A DNA stretch of 64,000 bases, from NCBI RefSeq assembly GCF_005484805.1, contig NZ_CP039432.1, positions 496,001 through 560,000 of the forward strand, given 5' to 3'. This document shows, piece after piece, positions 8,273 to 18,213 of the stretch. The DNA is from Rhodococcus sp. SGAir0479. Its GTDB lineage: Bacteria > Actinomycetota > Actinomycetes > Mycobacteriales > Mycobacteriaceae. Every line of letters begins with the position of its first letter. Positions within the stretch are counted from its first letter, which is position 1. The notes under the pieces were generated by a model. It was not told the DNA's origin, ran no database searches, and worked only from the letters and a program-made list of their open reading frames with translations. The position numbers were made by a program, and so were the translations under genes.

Positions 8273-9205
8273 TCAGAGCTTGCGCAGCCGCAGCCGGTTG
8301 ATGGTGTGATCGGCGTCCTTGCGCAGCACCAACGTTGCGCGTGGACGGGTCGGGAGGATGTTCTCGACCAGATTCGGCCGGTTGATGGAGTTCCAGATGT
8401 CCTCGGCCGCGAGGGTCGCGTGTTCGTCGGACAGCGCCGCGTAGTGGTGGAAATGCGCGTCCGGATCCGCGAACGACGTCTTGCGCAGCGCGAGAAAGCG
8501 TTTGATGTACCACGCCTCGATGTCCTCGATGCGCGCGTCGACGTAGATCGAGAAGTCGAACAGGTCCGAGACCATCAGCCGCGGCCCGGTCTGCAGCACG
8601 TTCAGCCCCTCGATGATGAGGATGTCGGGCTGACGGACGAGGTGGTACTGGCCGGGGATCACGTCGTAGGACGTGTGTGAATACACCGGGGCCGCAACCT
8701 CTTCGGCTCCCGATTTGACCTCGGTCACGAACCGCAGCAGCTTGCGACGGTCGTAGCTCTCCGGAAAACCCTTGCGGTGCATGATGCCGCGGCGGGTCAG
8801 CTCGGCGGTGGGGTAGAGGAATCCGTCGGTGGTGACGAGGTCGACGCGCGGGTGGTGCTCCCAGCGAGCGAGCAGCGCCTGCAGCACGCGGGCCGTGGTC
8901 GACTTGCCCACCGCGACGCTACCGGCGACACCGATGACGAACGGCACCTGTCGGTCGGGGTGCTTGTCCCCGAGGAAGGTTGCGGTCGCGGCGAACAGCC
9001 GCTGGCGGGCGGCAACCTGCAGATGGATCAGACGAGCGAGCGGCAGATAGACCTCGGCGACCTCGTCGAGATCGATCTGTTCGCCGAGGCCCCGGAGCCC
9101 GACGAGTTCTTCCTCGGTGAGGACCAGCGGCGTCGCCTTGCGGAGCTTGCGCCACTGCTTGCGGTCGAACTCGACGTAGGGGCTGGATTCGCTCACCCGT
9201 GCCAT
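8273..9205 (-). CDS. coaA: Type I pantothenate kinase
   Basis: A 310-residue enzyme phosphorylating pantothenate, the first and controlling step of coenzyme A synthesis. The P-loop [11 protein letters not shown] is at about residues 92-102, and the family segments [11 protein letters not shown] and [11 protein letters not shown] are present. The length matches bacterial CoaA (about 310-316). I start it at ATG 9203-9205 with GAGAGGTG upstream; the frame stays open further but without support. It is the Rv1092c counterpart and is followed, as in mycobacteria, by glyA, here with a DUF885 gene between them. Confidence 0.97.
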   Translation of the reverse strand: MARVSESSPYVEFDRKQWRKLRKATPLVLTEEELVGLRGLGEQIDLDEVAEVYLPLARLIHLQVAARQRLFAATATFLGDKHPDRQVPFVIGVAGSVAVGKSTTARVLQALLARWEHHPRVDLVTTDGFLYPTAELTRRGIMHRKGFPESYDRRKLLRFVTEVKSGAEEVAAPVYSHTSYDVIPGQYHLVRQPDILIIEGLNVLQTGPRLMVSDLFDFSIYVDARIEDIEAWYIKRFLALRKTSFADPDAHFHHYAALSDEHATLAAEDIWNSINRPNLVENILPTRPRATLVLRKDADHTINRLRLRKL

Positions 9206-9352
9206 CGCTGCACCTCTCGTGAGAGCGGCGTCGACCGCGATCGGTGCATGCGCGTGCTGGGGGAAGGCAGGTGCATGATGCAAATTGTGCTCGCAGCCAC
9301 ACGCGCTCGCTGCGGCGGGTCCGCCTCTCGGCGGAAACCACAGGTGGAGGAC

Positions 9353-9358
9353 TAGTGT
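9353..9358 (+). promoter_or_regulatory. -10 box TAGTGT of a leaderless transcript
   Basis: TAGTGT matches the actinobacterial TANNNT -10 element and ends seven bases before the ATG of the DUF885 gene. No Shine-Dalgarno sequence fits between them, so transcription probably starts at the ATG. Confidence 0.5.
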
Positions 9359-9365
9359 CCCGAGC

Positions 9366-10619
9366 ATGGAACCGGACGCACTGGTACGCGACTACCTCCT
9401 GCTGGGCCTGCGATTCGATCGCCTCGAGGAGGGGTTCGTCGATGCGTACACCGGAGACCCGGCGCTGCGCCGCCAGGTGGAGAACGAGCCGCGTCCGGAC
9501 CCGCGACGACTGGCCGGTGACGCCCGGGCGCTGCGCGCCGACCTCGCCGGCGGCGGGCTCTCGGAGGAACGCACTCGCTTCCTCGACGCGCATCTGACCG
9601 CGCTCGAATGCTCGGCCCGCAAGTTCGCGGGCGACGACATCGGCTTCGTCGACGAGGTCGCCGCCTACTTCGACGTACGCATCGAACCCGGCGACGAGGA
9701 CGTGTACCGCGAGGCGCACCGGCGGATGGACGCCGTGCTGCCCGGACCGGGCACCCTCACCGAGCGCATGGAGGCGCACCGCGCCGCCGATCGCATCCCG
9801 CCCGAGCGGCTGCGCGACTGCGTGGAGGCGTTCAACAGCGCGCTGCGGGACCGCGTGCGCGCCGAGTACACGCTGCCGGACACCGAGCGCGTCGACTACG
9901 AGGTGGTGGGCGACAAGCCGTGGTCGGGCTTCAACTACTACCTCGGCGACTATCGATCCACGGTCGCGATCAACTCGGACCTGGACCAGCACATGTCGAA
10001 TCTGCCGCGGCTGATCGCGCACGAGTCCTACCCGGGGCACCACACCGAGCACTGCCGCAAGGAGGCCGGGCTGGTGGGGGCGGGGCAGCTCGAGCAGACG
10101 CTCTTCGTCGTCAACACCCCGCAGTGCCTCATGGCGGAGGGACTGGCCGACCTCGCGCTCGAGTCGATCGTCGGGACCACGGCGAGCGGTGCCTCGGGTC
10201 CGGGGTGGGGAAGCTGGGCGCAGGAGATCTACGCCGATCTGGGGCTGCGGTTCGACGGCGCCCGCGCCGAGGAACTCTCGGCGGCCTCCAGCGGACTGCT
10301 CTCGGTGCGCCAGGACGCCGCGCTCATGCTGCACGACCGTGGGGCTAGCGCCGACGCCGTCGAGGCGTTCCTGCAGCGCTGGACGCTGTCGAGCCCCGAG
10401 CGCGCCAAGCAGAGCCTGCGGTTCCTGTCGTCGCCGCTGTGGCGCGCCTACATCAGCACCTACGTCGAGGGTTACCGGCTGCTCGGAGGGTGGCTGGCGC
10501 AGGCGCCGGTCGGCCCGCAGCGGTCCGCCCGGTTCCGTCGACTGCTCGACGACCCCCTCACTCCGGGAGCGCTGCGCGACGAGGTCACGAGCGGTGGCGG
10601 AGCCGCGTTGGGGAGCTGA
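9366..10619 (+). CDS. DUF885-family predicted metallohydrolase
   Basis: A 417-residue protein of the DUF885 family (PF05960). It shows the family metal motif [11 protein letters not shown] at about residues 222-232, where the two His and the Glu of HExx(x)H are expected to bind zinc, followed by [10 protein letters not shown] about 35 residues later, which can supply the third ligand. Family members are distantly related to M3/M32-type metallopeptidases, but the substrate is not known. No signal peptide is seen. It is divergent from coaA and directly upstream of glyA; its start fits a leaderless message. Confidence 0.75.
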   Translation: MEPDALVRDYLLLGLRFDRLEEGFVDAYTGDPALRRQVENEPRPDPRRLAGDARALRADLAGGGLSEERTRFLDAHLTALECSARKFAGDDIGFVDEVAAYFDVRIEPGDEDVYREAHRRMDAVLPGPGTLTERMEAHRAADRIPPERLRDCVEAFNSALRDRVRAEYTLPDTERVDYEVVGDKPWSGFNYYLGDYRSTVAINSDLDQHMSNLPRLIAHESYPGHHTEHCRKEAGLVGAGQLEQTLFVVNTPQCLMAEGLADLALESIVGTTASGASGPGWGSWAQEIYADLGLRFDGARAEELSAASSGLLSVRQDAALMLHDRGASADAVEAFLQRWTLSSPERAKQSLRFLSSPLWRAYISTYVEGYRLLGGWLAQAPVGPQRSARFRRLLDDPLTPGALRDEVTSGGGAALGS

Positions 10620-10632
10620 AGGGCCGGTTCCC

Positions 10633-10638
10633 TAAACT
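10633..10638 (+). promoter_or_regulatory. Candidate -10 box TAAACT of glyA
   Basis: TAAACT fits TANNNT and lies about 48 bases before the glyA ATG, leaving a normal leader with GGAG close to the start. The best -35-like sequence, TTGGGG at 10608, is 19 bases away, slightly long. Confidence 0.35.
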
Positions 10639-10685
10639 GAAGGCTGTTGCCTCCACCTTCCGCAATCCAGCCTGGAGATCCGCTG

Positions 10686-11996
10686 ATGACTGCTGTGCCT
10701 GCCACCGACGTGAACACCGCGTCCCTCGCCGAACTGGACCCCGAGGTCGCCACCGCGATGGCGGGTGAGCTGTCGCGTCAGCGTGACACCCTCGAGATGA
10801 TCGCGTCGGAGAACTTCGTTCCCCGCGCAGTCCTCGAGGCCCAGGGCAGCGTGCTGACCAACAAGTACGCCGAGGGCTACCCGGGTCGCCGCTACTACGG
10901 CGGTTGCGAGTTCGTCGACGTCGTCGAGGATCTGGCCCGCGGTCGCGCAAAGGAGGTCTTCGGCGCGGAGTTTGCGAACGTCCAGCCGCATGCCGGCGCG
11001 CAGGCCAACGCCGCGGTGCTGATGGCGCTGATGAACCCGGGCGAGAAGCTGATGGGCATGGACCTCGCCCACGGCGGTCACCTCACCCACGGCATGAAGC
11101 TGAACTTCTCCGGCAAGCTGTACGAGGTCGCGTCCTACGGCGTCCGTGAGGACACCCACGTGGTCGACATGGACCAGGTCCGCGAGACCGCGCTGCGCGA
11201 GAAGCCGCAGGTGCTGATCGCCGGCTGGTCCGCCTACCCGCGTCACCTCGACTTCGCGGCGTTCCGCTCGATCGCCGACGAGATCGGCGCCAAGCTGTGG
11301 GTCGACATGGCGCACTTCGCCGGTCTGGTCGCCGCGGGTCTGCACCCGTCGCCGGTTCCGCACGCGGACGTCGTCTCCACCACCGTCCACAAGACCCTCG
11401 GTGGCCCCCGCTCCGGCATGATCCTGGCGAAGAAGGAGTGGGCGAAGAAGCTCAACTCCTCGGTGTTCCCCGGCCAGCAGGGCGGCCCGCTCATGCACGC
11501 GATCGCCGCGAAGGCCGTCGCGATGAAGATCGCCGGCACTCCGGAGTTCAAGGCCCGCCAGGAGCGCACCCTGGCCGGTTCCAAGATCCTGGCCGAGCGT
11601 CTCGGTGGCGCCGACGTCGCCGGCAACGGCATCTCGGTTCTCACCGGTGGCACCGACGTCCACCTGGTGCTGGTCGACCTGCGCCACTCGCAGCTCGACG
11701 GCCAGCAGGGCGAGGATCTGCTGCACGAGATCGGCATCACGGTCAACCGCAACGCGGTGCCGTTCGACCCGCGCCCGCCGATGAACCCGTCGGGCCTGCG
11801 CATCGGCACCCCGGCGCTCGCGACCCGCGGTTTCGGTGACGAGCAGTTCACGGAGGTCGCCGACATCATCGCGACCGCCCTCGCCCAGGGCGCCGACGCC
11901 GACGTGCCGGCCCTGCGCGCCCGCGTGTCCAAGCTGGCGCAGGACTTCCCGCTCTACGACGGCCTGGAGAACTGGGGTCTGCTGCCCAAGGCCTGA
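10686..11996 (+). CDS. glyA: Serine hydroxymethyltransferase
   Basis: A 436-residue PLP enzyme converting serine and tetrahydrofolate to glycine and methylene-tetrahydrofolate, the main source of one-carbon units. The Schiff-base lysine lies in the signature [16 protein letters not shown] at about residues 223-238. [10 protein letters not shown] near the N-terminus and [15 protein letters not shown] are family hallmarks. ATG 10686 is used because it follows GGAG and gives the normal length. It is the Rv1093 equivalent in the conserved block. Confidence 0.98.
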   Translation: MTAVPATDVNTASLAELDPEVATAMAGELSRQRDTLEMIASENFVPRAVLEAQGSVLTNKYAEGYPGRRYYGGCEFVDVVEDLARGRAKEVFGAEFANVQPHAGAQANAAVLMALMNPGEKLMGMDLAHGGHLTHGMKLNFSGKLYEVASYGVREDTHVVDMDQVRETALREKPQVLIAGWSAYPRHLDFAAFRSIADEIGAKLWVDMAHFAGLVAAGLHPSPVPHADVVSTTVHKTLGGPRSGMILAKKEWAKKLNSSVFPGQQGGPLMHAIAAKAVAMKIAGTPEFKARQERTLAGSKILAERLGGADVAGNGISVLTGGTDVHLVLVDLRHSQLDGQQGEDLLHEIGITVNRNAVPFDPRPPMNPSGLRIGTPALATRGFGDEQFTEVADIIATALAQGADADVPALRARVSKLAQDFPLYDGLENWGLLPKA

Positions 11997-12047
11997 TCTC
12001 CCGGTCCACGACGGCCCGCGCCCTCCAGGGTGCGGGCCGTCGGCGTC

Positions 12048-12677
12048 TCAGTGCGAGGCGTCGTCCGACACGGCGGGGCGATCGGGGTGGTCGTAACGGA
12101 CCACGATGGCGGCGGGGTCCGCGGCGCCCGCGCTGTCGGCGTCGTACGCGAGGAGTGGCTCGATCGTCCACCGATCGGCGGGTGGCGTGCGGCGTTCGAG
12201 GGCGCCGCGGGAGAGCGTCAGCCGGACGAGGACGTCGAGGGCCGGCGCACGGCCGTGCAGCATCGGGCCGGCGACGAGCACCACCTGCGCGGGATCCGCG
12301 TCGACGACCGCGGCCCGCGCCGAGCGGTCGGCGGACTCGTCCCACAGCCGCGGTAGCCACTGGCCTCGCTCACGCAGCGCCGTCACGACTTCCCGCTGCA
12401 GCGCGGGGTAGTCGAACCAGCCGGTCCGGTAGCTGTGCTCGTCGCGGTGGCCGTGCTCGAGCCGGAGCGAGGCGGGCCGCACGTAGTCGTGCAGCGACAC
12501 CACCGCGGCGGGCCGGCCGGACAGACGCAGGTACGCCGCGACCCGCTCGGCGAACTCCTCCGGTGCCGTCGCGTCGGCGCCCGACACCGCGACCACCCGG
12601 ACGCCGGGCTCGGCAGCTGCGCGGTCGGCGACCAGTGCTACGAGTGCGTCCGGGGTGACGGGGCGGAAGACGGTCAT
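12048..12677 (-). CDS. Uridine kinase-like protein with degenerate P-loop
   Basis: A 209-residue protein with the layout of actinobacterial uridine kinase-like proteins: a strand-loop-helix at the N-terminus (VVAVSGADATAPEEF, about 27-41), VSLHDYVRPA in place of the substrate-binding Asp-Phe-Tyr segment, and QVVLVAGPMLHG for the later strand. The loop lacks the GxxxxGK[ST] lysine and glycines of a Walker A motif, so ATP binding in the usual way is doubtful. It could be a non-catalytic member or use a changed loop. It converges with glyA across 51 bases. Confidence 0.6.
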   Translation of the reverse strand: MTVFRPVTPDALVALVADRAAAEPGVRVVAVSGADATAPEEFAERVAAYLRLSGRPAAVVSLHDYVRPASLRLEHGHRDEHSYRTGWFDYPALQREVVTALRERGQWLPRLWDESADRSARAAVVDADPAQVVLVAGPMLHGRAPALDVLVRLTLSRGALERRTPPADRWTIEPLLAYDADSAGAADPAAIVVRYDHPDRPAVSDDASH

Positions 12678-12849
12678 CGGGCGGTCACCGCCCCAGTCTG
12701 GCAGTGGCGCGCGGCCCCGTCGGCGCACGGGCCGTTCACGGGGCGTTCGCTCGACACGCCGGGCGCGTGCGCTGCGGGAACGTTCCGCAGGCGTAGCGTC
12801 GCCGGGTAACAGGCAGCAGGGGAAGCTGACTGTACGGGAGGTCCTGATC

Positions 12850-12903
12850 GTGGCTGATCTGTTCAGTGCGAGAGGGCCGGCACCCGGCCCTCGTGTCGAT
12901 TGA
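12850..12903 (+). CDS. Possible 17-residue leader peptide upstream of phoH2
   Basis: GTG at 12850 follows GGGAGG with an 8-base gap and opens a short frame beginning MADLFSARG and ending at TGA 12901-12903. Codons in the second half lie inside a perfect 9-bp hairpin, GAGGGCCGG-CAC-CCGGCCCTC (12872-12892). In M. tuberculosis, phoH2 is preceded by a small overlapping antitoxin gene (phoAT); this ORF is in the right place but far shorter and I see no proof of homology. It may be a regulatory leader or chance. Confidence 0.35.
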   Translation: MADLFSARGPAPGPRVD

Positions 12904-12971
12904 CACATCGGGTTCGGACCGGTCCAGCGAAGACGTTCGTGCGGGTGCCGCACAGACACGAGGAGCCTCAC

Positions 12972-14282
12972 GTGACCGCAATCAGCTCCGTCCGCACCTA
13001 TGTCCTCGACACCTCGGTCCTGCTCTCGGATCCGTGGGCCGTCACCCGCTTCGCCGAACACGAGGTGGTCCTGCCGCTCGTCGTCATCAGCGAACTCGAG
13101 GACAAACGACACCATCACGAGCTGGGATGGTTCGCCCGCGAAGCACTGCGGATGCTCGACGACCTCCGTCTCGAGTTCGGTCGCCTCGACCGGCCGGTTC
13201 CGATCGGCTCCGAGAACGGCACTCTCCGAGTGGAGCTCAACCACACCGATCCGTCCGTACTCCCCGTCGGGTTCCGCACGGGCAGCAACGATTCCAGGAT
13301 CCTGGCGTGCGCGCTCAACCTCGCCGCCGAGGGCCGGGACGTGGTGCTCGTCAGCAAGGACATCCCGCTGCGAGTGAAGGCCGGCGCGGTGGGCCTGCCC
13401 GCCGACGAGTTCCGGGCGCACGACATCGTGCCGTCCGGCTGGACCGGCATGACCGAGCTCGACGTCGCGTCGTCGGTGATCGACCAGCTCTTCACGGACG
13501 GCTCCGTCGACCTCGACGAGGCGCGGGATCTGCCGTGTCACACCGGTCTTCGGCTGCTCGGTGAGTCGTCCAGCGCGCTGGGCCGCGTCACCCCGGACAA
13601 ACGGGTCCAGTTGGTGCGCGGCGAGCGGGAGGCGTTCGGTCTGCACGGCCGGTCCGCCGAGCAGCGGGTGGCGTTGGACCTGCTGCTCGACGAGAGCGTC
13701 GGGATCGTCTCGCTCGGCGGCAAGGCCGGTACCGGCAAGTCCGCCCTGGCGTTGACCGCCGGCCTGGAGGCGGTGCTCGAGCGGCGCAGCCACCGCAAGG
13801 TCGTCGTCTTCCGGCCGCTGTACGCGGTGGGCGGTCAGGAGCTGGGATACCTGCCCGGCAGCGAGAGCGAGAAGATGGGGCCGTGGGCGCAGGCCGTCTT
13901 CGACACCCTCGACGGGCTCGCCAGTCCCGAGGTGATGGACGAGGTGATGAGCCGGGGCATGCTGGAGGTGTTGCCGCTCACGCACATTCGCGGCCGGTCG
14001 CTGCACGACTCGTTCGTGATCGTCGACGAGGCGCAGTCCCTCGAACGCAACGTCCTGCTCACCGTGCTGTCACGGCTGGGCACCGGGTCGCGGGTGGTGC
14101 TCACCCACGACGTCGCGCAGCGGGACAACCTGCGGGTGGGCCGGCACGACGGCGTCGCCGCGGTCATCGAGAAGCTCAAGGGACATCCGCTGTTCGCGCA
14201 CATCACGTTGACCCGAAGCGAACGCTCACCCATCGCCGCGCTCGTGACCGAGATGCTCGAAGAGTTCGGGCCCAACGCCTGA
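12972..14282 (+). CDS. phoH2: PhoH2: PIN-domain RNase fused to PhoH ATPase/helicase
   Basis: A 436-residue two-domain protein. The N-terminal PIN domain starts [13 protein letters not shown] (first catalytic Asp at about residue 13) and carries further acidic residues in ISELEDKR and NDSRILACA. The C-terminal PhoH domain has Walker A GKAGTGKS near residue 256 and Walker B FVIVDEAQ near 350. Mycobacterial PhoH2 unwinds and cleaves RNA with ATP and is the toxin-like partner of PhoAT. GTG 12972 is preceded by AGGAG seven bases upstream. It corresponds to Rv1095 and ends before two stacked hairpins. Confidence 0.93.
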   Translation: MTAISSVRTYVLDTSVLLSDPWAVTRFAEHEVVLPLVVISELEDKRHHHELGWFAREALRMLDDLRLEFGRLDRPVPIGSENGTLRVELNHTDPSVLPVGFRTGSNDSRILACALNLAAEGRDVVLVSKDIPLRVKAGAVGLPADEFRAHDIVPSGWTGMTELDVASSVIDQLFTDGSVDLDEARDLPCHTGLRLLGESSSALGRVTPDKRVQLVRGEREAFGLHGRSAEQRVALDLLLDESVGIVSLGGKAGTGKSALALTAGLEAVLERRSHRKVVVFRPLYAVGGQELGYLPGSESEKMGPWAQAVFDTLDGLASPEVMDEVMSRGMLEVLPLTHIRGRSLHDSFVIVDEAQSLERNVLLTVLSRLGTGSRVVLTHDVAQRDNLRVGRHDGVAAVIEKLKGHPLFAHITLTRSERSPIAALVTEMLEEFGPNA

Positions 14283-14349
14283 ACGAGCGCCGTCGGACGG
14301 TGGGAACAGCGTGGTGACGGCCGCCGCCCGGCCTCCGAGGGGAGGAGTG

Positions 14350-14432
14350 CCGGGCGGTGGCTTCAACCGGCGTGACCGAAACCACCGCCCGACGGCTGAG
14401 CGCTCGCCCGCGTCGGGGTAGGGCGAGCGCTC
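14350..14432 (+). terminator. Two consecutive hairpins after phoH2
   Basis: The first stem is CCGGGCGGTGG (14350-14360) with CCACCGCCCG (14382-14391). The second is GAGCGCTCGCCC (14398-14409) with GGGCGAGCGCTC (14421-14432), perfect over 12 bases. They lie 68-150 bases after the phoH2 stop and before the convergent decarboxylase-like gene. A third stem, CCCTCGGC/GCCGAGGG at 14535-14554, sits right behind the stop of that convergent gene. Confidence 0.6.
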
Positions 14433-14559
14433 GTGTGCTGCGACAGAGGAGAAGCAGCGCCTGTGACGCTAAACCCCCGAGCCGCAGTCGGCAATTCGAA
14501 CGGGGGTGAAATTCTCGGTTCATCCGGTTTTTCACCCTCGGCGGGCGCCGAGGGCCCGG

Positions 14560-14970
14560 TCAGTCGGCCGTGCGCGGGCCCAGCTCAGCTTCCAGAACCT
14601 CCTGTACGACGCGCATCGCCGCGAGCCCGGCCGGGGCGCCGCAGTAGGCGCCCGCGTGGATGACGGCCTCGACGATCTCGGTGCGCGTGAGCCCGTTGCG
14701 CAGTGCCCCGCGCACGTGACCGCGCAGTTCGTTCTCGGCACGCAGGGCGATCAGCATGCCGAGGTTGAGCAGACTGCGGCTGCGGCGGTCGAGGCCCGGA
14801 CGCGTCCACACCGACCCCCACACGTGCTCGGTGACGAACTCCTGGATGTCCTCGGAGTCCGTGCCGCGGGTGCGTTCGAAGGCCCGTTCGACGAAGTCCG
14901 CACCCATCACCTCGGTGCGGACGTCGAGTCCGGCCTGGAATGCGGGGGAGGTGTTCTCGTGCTCGGTCAT
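14560..14970 (-). CDS. Carboxymuconolactone decarboxylase-family protein
   Basis: A 136-residue protein of the CMD/AhpD superfamily. The stretch RSLLNLGMLIALRAENELRG followed by HAGAYCGAPAG is the all-helical CMD core with its conserved His/Tyr/Gly. The size fits single-domain gamma-carboxymuconolactone decarboxylase-like proteins (PcaC type). No other protocatechuate genes are nearby, so the substrate is open. ATG 14968-14970 has AGGAAG upstream. It is the last gene of the fumC - epoxide hydrolase-like - CMD run on the minus strand. Confidence 0.85.
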   Translation of the reverse strand: MTEHENTSPAFQAGLDVRTEVMGADFVERAFERTRGTDSEDIQEFVTEHVWGSVWTRPGLDRRSRSLLNLGMLIALRAENELRGHVRGALRNGLTRTEIVEAVIHAGAYCGAPAGLAAMRVVQEVLEAELGPRTAD

Positions 14971-15029
14971 CGCCGTCGGCTTCCTGTGGGAGTCAGCGGC
15001 ACATCTCGCCGGTACCGCACGAGGGCAGC

Positions 15030-15461
15030 CTACCCGCGGCGCACTCGCTCCCGGAGTCCGCGGGCGGTGGCTGTGACCGTGCCCGCGGCGACGTTGCCCC
15101 AGCTGTACCGGTCCCGCCAGACCGCGATCCGGCCGCCGCGCATCTCGAACGTCCCGCACACCCAGAACGTGGATCGCACGGGCCCGACGTACAGGGTGTC
15201 GGTGCGTTCGGTGAGGACCGCGTCGCCGTCGCCCACCACGTGGTGCATCACCGCGTCGAAACGGCAACCCGGACGGTTCGCGAACCGCAGCGCGCGCACC
15301 ACCTTCGCCCGGCCCCGCACCGTGGGCAGACCGGTGTTCTGCCAGACGACGTCGGATGCCAGGTGCGCGGCCGCCCGCTCGACGTCCATGTCGGTGAGCG
15401 CGGCGAAGAACTCCTCCACCACCCGGACGGAGTCGACCCGCCCGTCGGATCCTGCAGCCAT
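15030..15461 (-). CDS. Limonene-1,2-epoxide hydrolase-like (NTF2/SnoaL fold)
   Basis: A 143-residue protein with the cystatin-like alpha+beta fold of limonene epoxide hydrolases such as mycobacterial EphG. RVVEEFFAALTDMDVERAAAHLA is the first helix pair; acidic and Arg residues in VVWQNTGL, FDAVMHH and AVWRDRYSW match the Asp-Arg-Asp active-site arrangement of the family. GGAGG lies directly upstream of ATG 15461. It follows fumC by 28 bases, so the two are likely co-transcribed. The natural epoxide is unknown. Confidence 0.75.
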   Translation of the reverse strand: MAAGSDGRVDSVRVVEEFFAALTDMDVERAAAHLASDVVWQNTGLPTVRGRAKVVRALRFANRPGCRFDAVMHHVVGDGDAVLTERTDTLYVGPVRSTFWVCGTFEMRGGRIAVWRDRYSWGNVAAGTVTATARGLRERVRRG

Positions 15462-15489
15462 GGTGTCCTCCCGGTCGAAGTGTCGCCTG

Positions 15490-16899
15490 TCAGTCGTCCC
15501 GCTCGACCTGCGTCATCGCCAGCACGTCCAGACGCCGGTCCAGTTCGTCCTCGGAGAGCCCGTCTCCGATCAGGCCGCGATCGATCACCGTCTGGCGAAT
15601 CGTCTTCTTCTCCTTCAACGCCTGCTTCGCGACGGCCGCGGCCTCCTCGTACCCGATGGCGGAGTTCAGCGGCGTGACGATCGACGGCGACGACTCCGCG
15701 AGCGTGCGCAGGCGGTCCTCGTCGGCCTCGAGTCCCGCGATGCACCGGTCGGCGAAGAGCCGGGAGACGTTGGCCAGCAGGCGGAACGACTCGAGGAGGT
15801 TGCGCGCCATCACCGGGATGTAGACGTTGAGTTCGAATGCGCCCGCGGCGCCACCCCACGCGACGGTCGCGTCGTTGCCGACGACCTGGGCTGCGACCTG
15901 CGTGACCGCCTCGGGGAGAACAGGATTGACCTTCCCCGGCATGATGGAGCTGCCCGGCTGCAGGTCCGGCAGGCGAATCTCGGCGAGACCGGTCAGCGGT
16001 CCCGACCCCATCCACCGGATGTCGTTGGCGATCTTCGTCAGCGACACCGCGACCGTCCGCAGCGCGCCGGACGCCTCCACCAGACCGTCCCGGGCAGCCT
16101 GGGCCTCGAAGTGGTTGCGGGCCGGGGTGAGGGCGTCGAGATCGGTGGTCCGGACGAGCTCGGCGACCACGCGCGGACCGAAGTCGTCGGGAGCGTTGAG
16201 TCCGGTACCCACCGCGGTGCCGCCGATCGGCAGCTCACCCAGCCGGGGCAGCGTCGCGAGCACTCGTTCCATGCCCGCCTCGATCTGGCGCGCGTAGCCG
16301 CCGAACTCCTGGCCCAGGGTCACCGGGACGGCGTCCATCAGGTGGGTGCGGCCCGACTTGACCACCGTGCGCCACTGAGCGGCCTTGTCGAACAGGGCAA
16401 GTCGCAGGTGGTCGAGGGCCGGCACCAGATCCTTCACGGCGGCTTCCGTCGCCGCGACGTGGGTGGCGGTGGGGAACGTGTCGTTGGACGACTGCGACAT
16501 GTTGACGTCGTCGTTGGGGTGCACCGTCACCCCGGCTCTTGCGGCGAGGCTCGCGATCACCTCGTTGGCGTTCATGTTGGAGCTGGTGCCCGATCCGGTC
16601 TGGAACACGTCGATCGGGAACTGGTCGTCGTGGCGGCCGTCCGCGATCTCGTTCGCGGCGGCGATGATTGCGTCGGCTTTGTCCGGCGCGAGCAGCCCCA
16701 GATCCTTGTTGACCTGTGCGCACGCGGCTTTGAGGAGGCCCATCGCGCGGATCTGTGCGCGTTCGAGGCCACGGCCGGAGATCGGGAAGTTCTCGACGGC
16801 GCGCTGGGTCTGTGCGCGCCACAGCGCGTCGACCGGGACCCGGACCTCGCCCATCGTGTCGTGTTCGATACGGAACTGGGGATCGCTGCTGTCGCTCAT
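15490..16899 (-). CDS. fumC: Class II fumarate hydratase
   Basis: A 469-residue fumarase of the aspartase/fumarase superfamily, interconverting fumarate and malate in the TCA cycle. [13 protein letters not shown] near residue 100 and the signature [11 protein letters not shown] near 318-328, with the catalytic Ser loop, are intact. ATG 16897-16899 is chosen for the usual length; the Shine-Dalgarno is weak. It corresponds to Rv1098c, next to glpX as in mycobacteria, but a strong hairpin stands between the two genes. Confidence 0.96.
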   Translation of the reverse strand: MSDSSDPQFRIEHDTMGEVRVPVDALWRAQTQRAVENFPISGRGLERAQIRAMGLLKAACAQVNKDLGLLAPDKADAIIAAANEIADGRHDDQFPIDVFQTGSGTSSNMNANEVIASLAARAGVTVHPNDDVNMSQSSNDTFPTATHVAATEAAVKDLVPALDHLRLALFDKAAQWRTVVKSGRTHLMDAVPVTLGQEFGGYARQIEAGMERVLATLPRLGELPIGGTAVGTGLNAPDDFGPRVVAELVRTTDLDALTPARNHFEAQAARDGLVEASGALRTVAVSLTKIANDIRWMGSGPLTGLAEIRLPDLQPGSSIMPGKVNPVLPEAVTQVAAQVVGNDATVAWGGAAGAFELNVYIPVMARNLLESFRLLANVSRLFADRCIAGLEADEDRLRTLAESSPSIVTPLNSAIGYEEAAAVAKQALKEKKTIRQTVIDRGLIGDGLSEDELDRRLDVLAMTQVERDD

Positions 16900-16930
16900 G
16901 GATCCAGCTTGCCACCGAGGCGGCTGCGCC

Positions 16931-16978
16931 GCCTGTGCGCACTTTCGGTAGCGGCAGCCACCGGAAGTGCGCACAGGC
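16931..16978. terminator. 19-bp hairpin between glpX and fumC
   Basis: GCCTGTGCGCACTTTCGGT (16931-16949) pairs with ACCGGAAGTGCGCACAGGC (16960-16978) with one mismatch and a 10-base loop. It lies 12 bases after the glpX stop on the minus strand, so it probably terminates or reduces glpX read-through into fumC. Confidence 0.65.
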
Positions 16979-16990
16979 ACGAAGCGCCTG

Positions 16991-18031
16991 TCAGGGCAGC
17001 GGAGGCTGCGCGCCCTCGACGCCGTCGAAGTTGATCGACGAGAACTCGTGCAGCTTCTCGAGGCGGTGGTACGCCTCGATCATGCGGACGGTGCCGGACT
17101 TGCTGCGCATGACGATCGACTGCGTCGTCGCGCCGCCGCCGTAGTAGCGCACGCCGTTGAGCAGGTCACCGTCGGTGACACCGGTGGCGCAGAAGAAGAT
17201 GTTCTCGCCGGTGACCAGTTCCTCGGTCCGCAGGACGCGGTCCAGGTCGTGGCCGGCGTCGAGGGCCTTCTGGCGCTCGGCCTCGTCCTTCGGCGCCAGC
17301 TTGCCCTGCAGCGCGCCGCCCATGCACCGCAGAGCGGCCGCGGCGATGATGCCCTCAGGAGTGCCGCCGATACCCAGCAGCATGTCGACACCGGACTCGG
17401 GGCGGGCCGTCGCGATCGCGCCGGCGACGTCGCCGTCGGAGATCAGGCGGATACGGGCACCCGTCTCGCGGATCTCGCGGATGATGTCGGCGTGGCGCGG
17501 ACGGTCCAGGATCGTCACGGTCGTGTCGGAGACCGCGCGGTTCTTGGCCTTCGCGACCCGACGGATGTTCTCGGCGACACCGGCGGACAGGTCGATGACG
17601 TCGGCCGCCTCGGGGCCCACGGCGATCTTGTCCATGTAGAACACCGCCGACGGGTCGAACATCGCGCCGCGCTCGGCGACCGCCAGCACGGCGATCGAAC
17701 CCGGCGCGCCCTTGCTCATCAGCGTCGTGCCGTCGATCGGGTCGACCGCGACGTCGCACAGCGGGCCGTCGCCGTTGCCCACCTCCTCGCCGTTGTAGAG
17801 CATCGGGGCCTCGTCCTTCTCGCCCTCACCGATGACGACGACACCCTGCATGGAGACCGAGCTGACCATGTGGCGCATGGCGTCGACGGCGGCACCGTCG
17901 CCACCCTCCTTGTCACCGCGCCCGACCCAGCGGCCGGCAGCCATGGCGGCGGCCTCGGTGACTCGCACCAGCTCGAGAGCGAGGTTACGGTCCGGGGCCT
18001 CGCGGCGACTCGATGAAGTGCTGGCCGTCAT
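16991..18031 (-). CDS. glpX: Class II fructose-1,6-bisphosphatase
   Basis: A 346-residue GlpX-type phosphatase that makes fructose 6-phosphate in gluconeogenesis; it is the only FBPase type in mycobacteria (Rv1099c). Metal-binding signatures are present: [11 protein letters not shown] near residue 70 and [16 protein letters not shown] near 95-110. [19 protein letters not shown] is the C-terminal signature. GGAGG lies nine bases before the ATG. It is divergent from the DUF4245 gene, as in M. tuberculosis. Confidence 0.97.
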   Translation of the reverse strand: MTASTSSSRREAPDRNLALELVRVTEAAAMAAGRWVGRGDKEGGDGAAVDAMRHMVSSVSMQGVVVIGEGEKDEAPMLYNGEEVGNGDGPLCDVAVDPIDGTTLMSKGAPGSIAVLAVAERGAMFDPSAVFYMDKIAVGPEAADVIDLSAGVAENIRRVAKAKNRAVSDTTVTILDRPRHADIIREIRETGARIRLISDGDVAGAIATARPESGVDMLLGIGGTPEGIIAAAALRCMGGALQGKLAPKDEAERQKALDAGHDLDRVLRTEELVTGENIFFCATGVTDGDLLNGVRYYGGGATTQSIVMRSKSGTVRMIEAYHRLEKLHEFSSINFDGVEGAQPPLP

Positions 18032-18213
18032 GGGCAGTGCCTCCTGCTGCTGTCACGGTCGGCGCGATGTAACGGCCGACACTGGGAGCGGTCGACCGCG
18101 GTGCGGTCGAACCGTCGATCCGGTGGACGAATCTCGAGTCCGATTCTTTCAGAACGCCCACGAAGACCGGGCTGCTGGGCCACCCTCGCGGCGGAACAGG
18201 AATACTGGACGAC

